Part shown: in pieces, positions 54,082 to 63,025 of the stretch
How positions within the stretch are numbered: position 1 is the stretch's first letter
How the letters are laid out: the number at the start of each line of letters is the position of its first letter
NCBI GenBank assembly: GCA_030706405.1
Contig: JAUZOO010000003.1
Span: 248,001-312,000 of the forward strand
Direction of reading: 5' to 3'
Length of the DNA stretch: 64,000 bases
From: Bacteroidota bacterium
GTDB lineage: Bacteria; Bacteroidota; Bacteroidia; Bacteroidales; JAAUTT01
Program-made: the position numbers and the translations under genes
Notes under the pieces: generated by a model
Databases searched by the model: none
What the model was told of the DNA's origin: nothing
Seen by the model: the letters and a program-made list of their open reading frames with translations, nothing else

Positions 54082-54269
54082 TTTAGAAAAATTTCCGGCT
54101 TGACCTATCCAATAGGATGCCTGTTTTGTTGGCATTAAGCCTTATGGAAATTTCACTATCCAGTCAGTTCGTCTGAACTAGCTTCCATCCTTTCTGCATT
54201 TTTATAATTTCTTTTCCGGTGCTGATGCATTTGAAAAGGGTATTCATTCTATGTACTTAATGTAAAATC

Positions 54270-55595
54270 ATGAAAACACTACCAAAACTGTCATTCTGGC
54301 AAATTTTTAACATGAGCTTTGGTTTTCTTGGTGTACAAATCGGATACTCGTTGCAAAACGGGAACACAAGCCGCATCTTGTCTGCCCTGGGAGCTAATGT
54401 GGAGCATTTAAGCTATTTCTGGCTGGCTGCGCCTATTGCCGGACTGATAGTACAGCCCATTGTAGGTTTGTCGAGCGATAAAACGTGGACCCGGTTAGGC
54501 CGCAGAATTCCTTTTATTTTAGGTGGGGCACTGGTTTCGGCCATGGCCATGTTTTTTATGCCTAACTCCGAATTCTTTGCGTACCTGTTACCTCCTCTGT
54601 TCTTCGGAGCTTTTATGCTTTTGTTTATGGATACTTCCTTTAACGTAACCATGCAACCCTTTCGGGCACTGGTTGGCGACATGGTTTCGGAAGAACAACG
54701 AAACCTGGGGTATTCGGTACAAAGCTTTCTGATCAATACCGGGGCAGTTGTCGGATCCTTGCTTCCGTTTGTACTTACCTGGCTTGGGGTTCCCAACACG
54801 CCATCGTCCGGCGAAAAAGTAGCATCTACGGTAATTTGGGCCTTTTATTTTGGTGGGGGTACGTTACTCCTTTCGGTATTGTGGACAGCCTTCTCGACCA
54901 AAGAGTACCCTCCCAAGGAATACGAACAGTACCATAACATCTCCACCGAAGAAAAAAAGCACACGTCCCTGGTATCACTGGTTAAAGATATTCCTATAAC
55001 CATGTGGCGGTTGGCTATTGTTCAGTTCTTTTCATGGTTTGCATTGTTCCTGATGTGGGTTTTTACCACCTCGGGAGTTGCCCAAAATGTATGGCACACT
55101 ATCCCTCAGGATTCAACCTCGGCTGCTTTTAACGAAGCCGGCAACTGGGTTGGGGTCATCTTTGCCGTTTATAGCTTATTTGCGGCTCTCTTTTCCATGG
55201 TTATGGCTCGTCTGGCCAACAAGTTCGGACGAAAAACTATTTACGCGTTGGCTCTTTTGGCCGGAGGTATTGGCCTCATTTCCACAATATTTATCCACAA
55301 CCAGTATGGCTTAATCATTTCGATGCTGGGAGTTGGAATTGCCTGGGCTGCCATTCTTGCCATGCCTTATGCTATTCTTTCGGCTGCCTTACCGGCAAGC
55401 AAAATGGGTGTTTACATGGGCCTTTTCAATGCCACTATTACCATTCCGCAGATTACGGCTGGTTTACTTGGCGGCACAATCCTCACCCTTTTGGGAGGAA
55501 AAGCCATTATAATGCTGGGTGTAGCCGGACTTTCAATGCTTATAGCCGGACTATGTGTAGTATTTGTACGTGAACATATTAGCGAAAACCAATAA
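54270..55595 (+). CDS. MFS maltose/sugar transporter (GPH/SLC45-like)
   Basis: A 441-aa inner-membrane protein with about 12 helices. WQIFNMSFGFLGVQIGYSLQNGNTSRIL, IAGLIVQPIVGLSSDKTWTRLGRRIPFIL (the DxxxxRxGRR loop) and MQPFRALVGDM match sucrose/maltose symporters of the SLC45/GPH group. It should carry maltose from periplasm to cytoplasm with protons or sodium. First gene of the plus arm; pgmB follows 10 bp later, and maltose phosphorylase comes third, which fits a maltose substrate. Confidence 0.88.
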   Translation: MKTLPKLSFWQIFNMSFGFLGVQIGYSLQNGNTSRILSALGANVEHLSYFWLAAPIAGLIVQPIVGLSSDKTWTRLGRRIPFILGGALVSAMAMFFMPNSEFFAYLLPPLFFGAFMLLFMDTSFNVTMQPFRALVGDMVSEEQRNLGYSVQSFLINTGAVVGSLLPFVLTWLGVPNTPSSGEKVASTVIWAFYFGGGTLLLSVLWTAFSTKEYPPKEYEQYHNISTEEKKHTSLVSLVKDIPITMWRLAIVQFFSWFALFLMWVFTTSGVAQNVWHTIPQDSTSAAFNEAGNWVGVIFAVYSLFAALFSMVMARLANKFGRKTIYALALLAGGIGLISTIFIHNQYGLIISMLGVGIAWAAILAMPYAILSAALPASKMGVYMGLFNATITIPQITAGLLGGTILTLLGGKAIIMLGVAGLSMLIAGLCVVFVREHISENQ

Positions 55596-55605
55596 TTCAT
55601 CGACT

Positions 55606-56259
55606 ATGGAAATTAAAGCATGTTTATTCGACCTCGACGGTGTTATTGTGGATACCGCTAAATACCATTTTATTGCATGGCGTGAAATTGCCCACGAACT
55701 CGGGTTCGAATTTACCGAACACGACAACGAACGGCTCAAAGGCGTTTCGCGAATGCGGTCGCTCGAAATCTTGCTGGAAGTTGGCGGAATCACACTCGAC
55801 GAAACGGGAAAAGAACGACTGGCGGAGAAAAAAAACAACGACTATTTGCAGTACATCTTAAAAATGACGCCCGATGAGTTACTCCCCTCTGCTAAAGAAT
55901 TCCTTCTGGAATTACATAAAAAAGGAATTAAAACAGCACTGGGCTCAGCCAGTAAAAATGCCCCTGTCATCCTCGACCGGCTTCAGATTACCAACCTATT
56001 CGATGCTATTATTGACGGAAACAAGGTAACTAAAGCCAAACCCGATCCCGAAATCTTTCTAAAAGGCGCCGAAGAGCTAAACATTTCCCCGGATAACTGC
56101 GTGGTCTTCGAAGATGCCGAAGCCGGTATTGAAGCCGCCCTGGCCGCCGGAATGAAATGTATCGGGATAGGCTCTCCCCTGATTCTTGGAAAAGCCAATC
56201 TGGTAATCCCAGGCTTCGAAGGCTTTTCGGTTGACAAACTTGTTGAATCATTGAAATGA
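55606..56259 (+). CDS. pgmB: Beta-phosphoglucomutase
   Basis: A 217-aa HAD-family mutase turning beta-glucose-1-phosphate into glucose-6-phosphate. ACLFDLDGVIVDTAKYHFIAWRE has nucleophile Asp9 and acid Asp11. GSASKNA is motif II, KAKPDPEIF carries the motif III Lys, and VVFEDAEAGI the Mg-binding acidic pair. The ATG at 55606 is used; the longer frame overlaps the transporter gene. It is directly followed by a GH65 phosphorylase, whose product it consumes. Confidence 0.94.
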   Translation: MEIKACLFDLDGVIVDTAKYHFIAWREIAHELGFEFTEHDNERLKGVSRMRSLEILLEVGGITLDETGKERLAEKKNNDYLQYILKMTPDELLPSAKEFLLELHKKGIKTALGSASKNAPVILDRLQITNLFDAIIDGNKVTKAKPDPEIFLKGAEELNISPDNCVVFEDAEAGIEAALAAGMKCIGIGSPLILGKANLVIPGFEGFSVDKLVESLK

Positions 56260-56265
56260 CGAACC

Positions 56266-58590
56266 ATGAATAAATATTTGAAAAATAACGAATGGAATAT
56301 AGTTGAAGAAGGCTTCGACCCCAAAAACCATAAAGCTTCGGAAAGCATTTTTAGCTTGGGTAACGGGCACATGGGGCAACGCGCCAATTTTGAGGAACGC
56401 TACACAGGCAAGTCACTACAGGGAAACTATGTCGCCGGAATTTATTACCCCGACAAAACAAGGGTTGGCTGGTGGAAAAACGGTTATCCCGAATACTTTG
56501 CCAAAGTACTCAACTCTCCCAATTGGATAGGTATTGACGTGCAGATTAACCACGACTATCTCGATCTTGCCAAATGCAAAACAGAGAATTTCAGACGGGT
56601 ACTAAACATGAAAGAAGGTTATCTGCAACGGAGCTTTGTGGCTGTTATGGCCAATGGAAACAAAGTTAAAGTTGAGGTAATCCGTTTCCTGAATATGGCC
56701 CAACCCGAAACCGGAGCTATAAAATATTCAATTACTCCGCTTAATTTCAATGGAGAAATAAGTTTCACCCCATTCATCGATGGCGACGTAAAAAACGAAG
56801 ACGCCAATTACAACGAAAAATTCTGGAACATTCTCGAAACAGAGACTATAGATTTTGAAGGTTATCTGTTGAGTCAAACCAAAAAGCTCGATTTTAGCGT
56901 AGGGTTTGGGATGAAATGCCAGGTTGAAATAAACGGTGAACCTTTTACCGAAGCTCCAACCCACATCAAAGGCCCTAAATACGTCGGTAACATTATTAAG
57001 CTGAACGCCAAAGAAGGCGATTCGGTTGTTCTTTACAAATACGGGGCAGTACTCTCTTCTCTAAACCATCCGGCCAGCGAGTTGCTAAAACTCACCAAAC
57101 AAAAACTCGTTGAAACAGCCAAAACCGGATTCGAAACCTTATTCGAGGCTCACAAAAATAAATGGTCCGAAATATGGTCGCACAGCGATATTCAAATACA
57201 AGGCGACATCGAAGCCCAACAGGGAATACGGTTTAATATTTTCCACCTTAACCAGACCTATACCGGTGAGGACGAACGTTTAAACATAGGCCCAAAAGGT
57301 TTTACCGGCGAAAAATATGGAGGTAGTACCTATTGGGACACAGAAGCTTACTGCATTCCATTTTTCATTTCAACAGCGCCATCAAAGGTAACGCGTAACC
57401 TGCTCATTTACCGCTACAAACATTTACAAAAGGCCATTGAAAACGCGCAAAAGCTTGGCTTTACCAACGGTGCTGCACTCTACCCGATGGTTACTATGAA
57501 CGGCGAAGAATGTCACAACGAGTGGGAAATCACTTTCGAAGAAATTCACCGCAACGGTGCCATTGCTTTCGCCATTTTTAACTACATCCGGCACACCGGC
57601 GATGACAATTATTTGGCTGAATATGGCCTCGAAGTATTGATAGGTATATCCCGGTTTTGGAGCCAACGCGTAAATTATTCCGAGGCCAAAAAACAATATG
57701 TAATGTTGGGGGTTACAGGCCCCAACGAATACGAAAACAACGTAAACAACAACTGGTACACCAGCACTATTGCCAAATGGTGCATGGAATATACCCTGCA
57801 ATGCATCGAATCTATTAAAAAACAAAATTTTACCAAATATTCAGAAATTGTAACCAAAACGAAATTTAACGAAGCTACCGAACCTAAAAAATGGAAGGAT
57901 ATCTGCGATAAATTCTATTTTCCATACGATTCTGACCAAAAGATCTTTCTTCAACAGGAAGGATATCTTGACAAAGAGCAGGTTCTCACCAGCCAGCTCG
58001 ACCCGGCACAACGCCCCATTAACCAGCACTGGTCATGGGATCATATCCTGCGTTCCTGCTTCATAAAACAGGCCGATGTGTTGCAAGGAATTTATCTTTT
58101 TGAAGAAAACTACGACCTCGAAACCATAAAACGGCATTTCGACTTTTACGAATCGCGAACAGTACACGAATCCTCGCTTTCGCCATGTGTACATTCCATT
58201 CTGGCTGCACGTATTGGCGACATGCCCAAGGCGTACAAACTTTACCTGCGTACCTCGCGGCTCGACATTGACGATTATAACCACGAAGTTCATGAAGGTC
58301 TTCATATCACCAGCATGGCCGGAACCTGGATGTCGATTGTAGAAGGTTTTGGCGGGAAACGTGTACTCCACGGCAAGCTGCACCTAAATCCGCTGATCCC
58401 CGAAAAATGGGACGAATATTCGTTTAAGATCCTTTTTAAAGGCGTTGACATTCTGGTTACCGTTAATAAACAGCAGGTAAACTTAACTGCGAAAAACCAT
58501 CCGGCAACTATTAACATTTATGGAAATGACATTGACCTTAAGCCGGATAAAACGGAAAATATTGCTCTCAGAACAAAAATTGAAAGTTGA
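56266..58590 (+). CDS. GH65 disaccharide phosphorylase, likely maltose phosphorylase
   Basis: A 774-aa cytoplasmic enzyme of glycoside hydrolase family 65, which splits maltose (or a related alpha-linked disaccharide) with phosphate into glucose and beta-glucose-1-phosphate. Its N-terminus has SIFSLGNGHMGQRANFEERY. The (alpha/alpha)6 barrel contains GGSTYWDTEAYCIPFF and residues 412-426 (NGEECHNEWEITFEE) with the general-acid Glu, then HRNGAIAFAI. LHITSMAGTWMSIVEGFGG near the end is the phosphate-binding region. Trehalose or kojibiose phosphorylase cannot be excluded by motif, but the transporter, pgmB and amylases favour maltose. Confidence 0.9.
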   Translation: MNKYLKNNEWNIVEEGFDPKNHKASESIFSLGNGHMGQRANFEERYTGKSLQGNYVAGIYYPDKTRVGWWKNGYPEYFAKVLNSPNWIGIDVQINHDYLDLAKCKTENFRRVLNMKEGYLQRSFVAVMANGNKVKVEVIRFLNMAQPETGAIKYSITPLNFNGEISFTPFIDGDVKNEDANYNEKFWNILETETIDFEGYLLSQTKKLDFSVGFGMKCQVEINGEPFTEAPTHIKGPKYVGNIIKLNAKEGDSVVLYKYGAVLSSLNHPASELLKLTKQKLVETAKTGFETLFEAHKNKWSEIWSHSDIQIQGDIEAQQGIRFNIFHLNQTYTGEDERLNIGPKGFTGEKYGGSTYWDTEAYCIPFFISTAPSKVTRNLLIYRYKHLQKAIENAQKLGFTNGAALYPMVTMNGEECHNEWEITFEEIHRNGAIAFAIFNYIRHTGDDNYLAEYGLEVLIGISRFWSQRVNYSEAKKQYVMLGVTGPNEYENNVNNNWYTSTIAKWCMEYTLQCIESIKKQNFTKYSEIVTKTKFNEATEPKKWKDICDKFYFPYDSDQKIFLQQEGYLDKEQVLTSQLDPAQRPINQHWSWDHILRSCFIKQADVLQGIYLFEENYDLETIKRHFDFYESRTVHESSLSPCVHSILAARIGDMPKAYKLYLRTSRLDIDDYNHEVHEGLHITSMAGTWMSIVEGFGGKRVLHGKLHLNPLIPEKWDEYSFKILFKGVDILVTVNKQQVNLTAKNHPATINIYGNDIDLKPDKTENIALRTKIES

Positions 58591-58608
58591 TGCAACGCAT
58601 TTTGCATC
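58589..58608 (+). terminator. Weak hairpin after the GH65 gene
   Basis: GATGCAA and TTGCATC form a 7-bp stem with a 6-nt loop at the end of the GH65 gene, followed by a T-rich stretch. It may attenuate expression of the downstream glycosidases. Confidence 0.4.
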
Positions 58609-58661
58609 GGCTTTCTCTTATTTTTAACACTTATATTATCAATACATTTTATTAATTAGAA

Positions 58662-60521
58662 ATGAATTACCGACCAACGCTAACTGCACTGATCCTGTTT
58701 TTGATAACTTTTACAGGAATAAATGCTTCCGAAAAAATTACCATCAAAAAGCTGGAACCTGCCAACTGGTGGGTGGGCATGAAAAATCCTGAACTCCAGC
58801 TACTGGTTTATGGAAATAACATTTCTGCAACCGATGCCAGAATAAATATTCCGGGTGTTTCGCTTAAAAGTACCATCAAAGTTGAGAACAAAAATTATCT
58901 CTTTCTAAACCTTTTCATCTCCGATCAGGCCAAAGTGGGTAATTACACCCTCGATTTTATTAAAGACAATAAAGTTGTTACAAGCACAAAATTCGAACTA
59001 TGGGAAAGAGGTCAGAATATCCTCGGCCGGAAGAGTTTCGATGCTTCGGATGCTATCTACCTGCTGATGCCCGACCGCTTTTCGAATGGAAACCCTGCCA
59101 ATGACTCGGCTATTGGCGTTTCCGAAGAGCCTGACCGCAAATCACCCGACGGCCGGCATGGAGGCGACATCCAGGGCATTATTAACCATTTGGATTATCT
59201 TCAAAACCTTGGGATAACAGCGCTCTGGAGCACTCCCCTTATGGAAGATAATATGGGGAAAACTTCGTACCACACCTATGCCATTACCGATTATTACCGC
59301 ATCGATCCTCGGTATGGAACTAACCAGGATTATCGCCGTCTTGCCGATGAACTTCATAAGCGTAACATGAAACTCATCATGGATGTCGTTACCAATCATT
59401 GTGGTTCGGAACACTGGTGGATGAAGGATTTACCTTGTACCGACTGGGTACATCAATTTAAAGAATTTACACGGTCTAATTACCAGATATCCACCTCTTA
59501 CGATCCATATGCCTCTGAATACGATAAAAATCTTGATTTAAACGGATGGTTCGATAATTCTATGCCCGACCTCAATCAAACCAACCCGTTGATGTTAACA
59601 TATTTAGTTCAGAATACCATCTGGTGGATCGAATTCGCTAACCTTGACGGATTGCGGGTTGACACCTATCCGTATAACGATCCGGTAAAAATGGCCGAAT
59701 GGACCCAAGCTATCCGAAAAGAATACCCTAACATAAATATTATGGGCGAATGCTGGGTGCATAGCCCTCAGGAAATTGCCTATTGGCAGGAAGGCACCAA
59801 AAATCCCGATGGTTTTAAATCGACCTTACCCACTGTAATGGATTTTGCCCTTCATGACGCACTCTCTCCTGCTTTTAACGAAAAAGAAAACTGGAATACC
59901 GGCGTAAGGAGATTTTATAATCATTTCACGCTCGATTATGTTTACACGCATCCTTTCAACATTTTAATATTTACTGAAAACCACGATACACAACGCTTTA
60001 ACAAAATAATCGACAACGACTTAAACAAATTTAAAATTGCTTATACCTTAATTTTTACAGTAAGAGGAGTTCCTGAATTTTACTACGGATCGGAAATCAT
60101 GATGACCGGCGATAAAGACAAAGGCGATGGCGACATCAGACGTGATTTTCCCGGCGGTTGGCCCAATGACCAACGCAATGCTTTTACCTCCGAAGGCCGG
60201 ACTCCGCAGGAAAACGAAGCATACAATTTTATTAGTAAGTTGCTCAACTGGCGAAAAAATAATCCGGTTATCCATTTCGGGAAAACCATGCAGTTTTTAC
60301 CGCAGGATGGATGCTATGTTTATTTCCGCTACAACAACGAAAAAACAGTGATGGTCATCATCAATAATAACACTGTGTCTAAAAAAATCAACACCTCACG
60401 CTATGCTGAAAGAATGGATGGGTTTACCTCGGGGCATGAGATAATTTCCGGAAATAATATCACCAACCTTTCAGAAATAGAGCTTGCTCCCAAATCGTCG
60501 ATGATTATTGAACTAAAATAA
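58662..60521 (+). CDS. susA: Periplasmic GH13 neopullulanase/cyclomaltodextrinase
   Basis: A 619-aa enzyme with a signal peptide (cleavage near INASEK). The N-terminal ~120 residues are the cyclomaltodextrinase-N beta-domain (EPANWWVGMKNPELQLLVYG). The GH13 barrel has YLLMPDRFSNGNP, LIMDVVTNHCGSEHWW, LDGLRVDTYPYND with Asp334, IMGECWVHS with Glu363 and FTENHDTQRF with Asp442. It would cut maltooligosaccharides after import through SusC. The resemblance to SusA is clear; the symbol follows that family. 18 bp before the GH31 gene. Confidence 0.92.
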   Translation: MNYRPTLTALILFLITFTGINASEKITIKKLEPANWWVGMKNPELQLLVYGNNISATDARINIPGVSLKSTIKVENKNYLFLNLFISDQAKVGNYTLDFIKDNKVVTSTKFELWERGQNILGRKSFDASDAIYLLMPDRFSNGNPANDSAIGVSEEPDRKSPDGRHGGDIQGIINHLDYLQNLGITALWSTPLMEDNMGKTSYHTYAITDYYRIDPRYGTNQDYRRLADELHKRNMKLIMDVVTNHCGSEHWWMKDLPCTDWVHQFKEFTRSNYQISTSYDPYASEYDKNLDLNGWFDNSMPDLNQTNPLMLTYLVQNTIWWIEFANLDGLRVDTYPYNDPVKMAEWTQAIRKEYPNINIMGECWVHSPQEIAYWQEGTKNPDGFKSTLPTVMDFALHDALSPAFNEKENWNTGVRRFYNHFTLDYVYTHPFNILIFTENHDTQRFNKIIDNDLNKFKIAYTLIFTVRGVPEFYYGSEIMMTGDKDKGDGDIRRDFPGGWPNDQRNAFTSEGRTPQENEAYNFISKLLNWRKNNPVIHFGKTMQFLPQDGCYVYFRYNNEKTVMVIINNNTVSKKINTSRYAERMDGFTSGHEIISGNNITNLSEIELAPKSSMIIELK

Positions 60522-60540
60522 AGCTAATAACACTAACAAT

Positions 60541-62994
60541 ATGAATAAACTAATTAAGCTATCCTTGCTTCAATTTGCATTTATTGGTAGCCTCATGGCT
60601 CAGGTTCCGCTCAACAGCTCCCTAGGTAACCTCAAAAAAGCCGATAGCAAAGGGCAGGAATTCTCGTTTTACACCGATAACGGCATCACTAAAGTAACCA
60701 TCTACTCTCCAACTATTTTCCGTATCCGGGTAGAGAAGAAGGCTTTTACCAAGATGTTTAGCTATGCGGTGGTTGCCAATCCCGAAATTTGCAACGTAAA
60801 AACATCCGACAGTAAAGATTATCAAATGATTGAAACCGATTCACTAACCTTAAAAGTTCACAAAAACCCGCTGCGTTTTTCGTTTTATACCAAAGACGGG
60901 CAACTGATCAACACCGACGACCCGTCATTCGGAACCTCGTGGCTGGGCGACCAGGTGGCTACCTACAAATCGCTGCAACCCGACGAACGTTTCATTGGTC
61001 TTGGCGAACATACCGGAAATCTCGACCGTCGCGGCGAATCCTATATCAACTACAATACCGATAATCCCGGTTATAACAACGGCAGCAAAAGTCTGTACGC
61101 TTCCATACCTTTCTACATCGGACTTCACCATAATTTAAACTATGGATTGTTCCTCGACAATTCGTCGCGGACAACATTCAGTTTTGGAGCCGGGAATAAC
61201 CGTTTTACCTCGTTTACCGCCGAATGCGGCGAGATGAACTACTATTTCATCTATCATAAGAATATCCGCAAAATTATCGAATCGTACACCTGGCTCACTG
61301 GCCGTATGCCCATGCCTCCAATGTGGTCGCTGGGATATCAACAATGCCGCTATAGTTATTTTCCCGATGCCGATTTACTATCCACTGCTCAAAAATTCAG
61401 GGAACGTAACATCCCGGTCGATATGTTCTATCTCGACATTCATTACATGGACAAATACAAACTTTTCACCTGGGATAACGAACGTTTTCCGGACCCTGCC
61501 GGAACCATCAATAAATTGAAACAAATGTCATATCATCTGGCCGTTATTATCGACCCAGGCGTTAAAGTTGAAGACAACTACGACGTATATAAAGACGGTC
61601 TGAAATCAGACATCTTTGTAAAATATCCTGACGGAACACCGTACCAAGGGCAGGTTTGGCCAGGATGGTGCCATTTCCCCGATTTTACCATGCCCAAAGC
61701 CCGCACGTGGTGGGGTGGTTGGTTTAAAAAATATGTTGATCAGGGAATTACCGGTTTCTGGAACGACATGAACGAGATTGCTGCCTGGGGACAGGATGTC
61801 CCTAAACTTCTTGAATTTAACTGGGAAGGCCAAAAAACGTCGTACCTCGAAGCCAAAAACGTATTCGGGATGCAGATGGCTCGCAGCACTTTCGAAGGTA
61901 CTAAAAAACTCCTTGACGGGAAACGCCCGTTTGTGCTCACCCGTTCAGGATATTCTGGTTTACAGCGCTATACTTCCATCTGGACCGGCGACAACCAATC
62001 GAACGAAGATCACATGTTGCTTGGCGTACGACTTATCAACAGCATGGGACTTAGCGGAATCAGCTTTGCAGGAATGGATATTGGCGGTTTCAGCGGCAAC
62101 CCTACCCCTGGACTTTATACCCGCTGGATGGAAATTGGTGCCTTTTGCCCAATGTTCCGCGGTCATACAGCCGTTTATACTAACCGTACCGAGCCTTGGG
62201 CGTTTGGAGAAATCGACGAAGACATCGTTCGCCGTTACATTGGTTTCCGCTATCAGCTTATGCCGTATATCTACTCCGGTTTCTATGAATCCACCCAAAA
62301 CGGGATGCCGGTTGCCCGATCTCTGGCTATCGACTACGCGACTGATCCTAATATTTACGATTCAAAATATCAACAGCAATATTTGTTTGGACAGTCGATA
62401 ATGGTTGCTCCCTGCAAAAGCACCGAGGAAATTTCAAAAATTTACCTTCCCGAAGGCCAGTGGTTTGACCTGTTTACCGATCGTGTTTACGAAGGTCATC
62501 AATCCGTTTTTACCGAATCGCCCATTGAAAAGCTGCCGTTATTTGTACGGGCAGGAAGTATTGTTCCCATGCAAAAACTCGTCGAAACAACTACTCAAAA
62601 TGCCGGTGATACTCTTTTTGTGCATATTTATGCAGGACAACATGGTTCTCGCTTCACTTATTATGAGGACGATGGAGAAACCTACAAATTTACCGACGGT
62701 AATTTCTATAAACGAAACATGACATTTACGCCCGAAAACAAGACTATTGAATTTTCGGCTAAAGAAGGCGGACTGGCTTCCAAATTCAAAACAATAAGCT
62801 TGGTGTTTCATGGTTTTGAAGCTGCTCAACTTCAAAATCTTGCTGTTGACGGCAAACCGATTAAGACCTATGAAGATAATATTCGCTTTTTTGTAAGTAA
62901 TTTTAAATTTGCCGATTACGGTCCCAATGACACTAAAAAAATCGTAAAAGCATCGTTCCAAAATTCAAACGATAAACTAAACATACGATGGTAG
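60541..62994 (+). CDS. GH31 alpha-glucosidase
   Basis: An 817-aa enzyme with an N-terminal signal peptide (MNKLIKLSLLQFAFIGSLMAQ). The N-terminal beta-sandwich and GH31 barrel are typical: GLGEHTGNLDRRG, MPPMWSLGYQQCRYSY, FYLDIHYMD, GFWNDMNEIA with nucleophile Asp409, and WTGDNQSNEDHM with acid/base Asp484. It removes glucose from non-reducing ends of maltooligosaccharides in the periplasm. In classical sus this role is filled by the GH97 SusB; here GH31 takes it. Confidence 0.93.
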   Translation: MNKLIKLSLLQFAFIGSLMAQVPLNSSLGNLKKADSKGQEFSFYTDNGITKVTIYSPTIFRIRVEKKAFTKMFSYAVVANPEICNVKTSDSKDYQMIETDSLTLKVHKNPLRFSFYTKDGQLINTDDPSFGTSWLGDQVATYKSLQPDERFIGLGEHTGNLDRRGESYINYNTDNPGYNNGSKSLYASIPFYIGLHHNLNYGLFLDNSSRTTFSFGAGNNRFTSFTAECGEMNYYFIYHKNIRKIIESYTWLTGRMPMPPMWSLGYQQCRYSYFPDADLLSTAQKFRERNIPVDMFYLDIHYMDKYKLFTWDNERFPDPAGTINKLKQMSYHLAVIIDPGVKVEDNYDVYKDGLKSDIFVKYPDGTPYQGQVWPGWCHFPDFTMPKARTWWGGWFKKYVDQGITGFWNDMNEIAAWGQDVPKLLEFNWEGQKTSYLEAKNVFGMQMARSTFEGTKKLLDGKRPFVLTRSGYSGLQRYTSIWTGDNQSNEDHMLLGVRLINSMGLSGISFAGMDIGGFSGNPTPGLYTRWMEIGAFCPMFRGHTAVYTNRTEPWAFGEIDEDIVRRYIGFRYQLMPYIYSGFYESTQNGMPVARSLAIDYATDPNIYDSKYQQQYLFGQSIMVAPCKSTEEISKIYLPEGQWFDLFTDRVYEGHQSVFTESPIEKLPLFVRAGSIVPMQKLVETTTQNAGDTLFVHIYAGQHGSRFTYYEDDGETYKFTDGNFYKRNMTFTPENKTIEFSAKEGGLASKFKTISLVFHGFEAAQLQNLAVDGKPIKTYEDNIRFFVSNFKFADYGPNDTKKIVKASFQNSNDKLNIRW

Positions 62995-63025
62995 TAAATC
63001 ATAAAAATCATTAATTTAAAAGATT

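Larger units (their letters stand above)
53964..54269. other. Upstream region of the transporter operon
   Basis: A 306-bp gap with the inverted repeat at 53995-54028, the promoter at 54007-54037 and the split shared element at 54043-54081. The remaining 190 bp up to the ATG is an apparently unstructured leader with no ORF. Confidence 0.55.

Noticed and set aside
61778-62401. 207-codon plus-strand frame inside the GH31 gene
   Set aside because: Alternate-frame shadow of the GH31 gene whose catalytic motifs are in the other frame.
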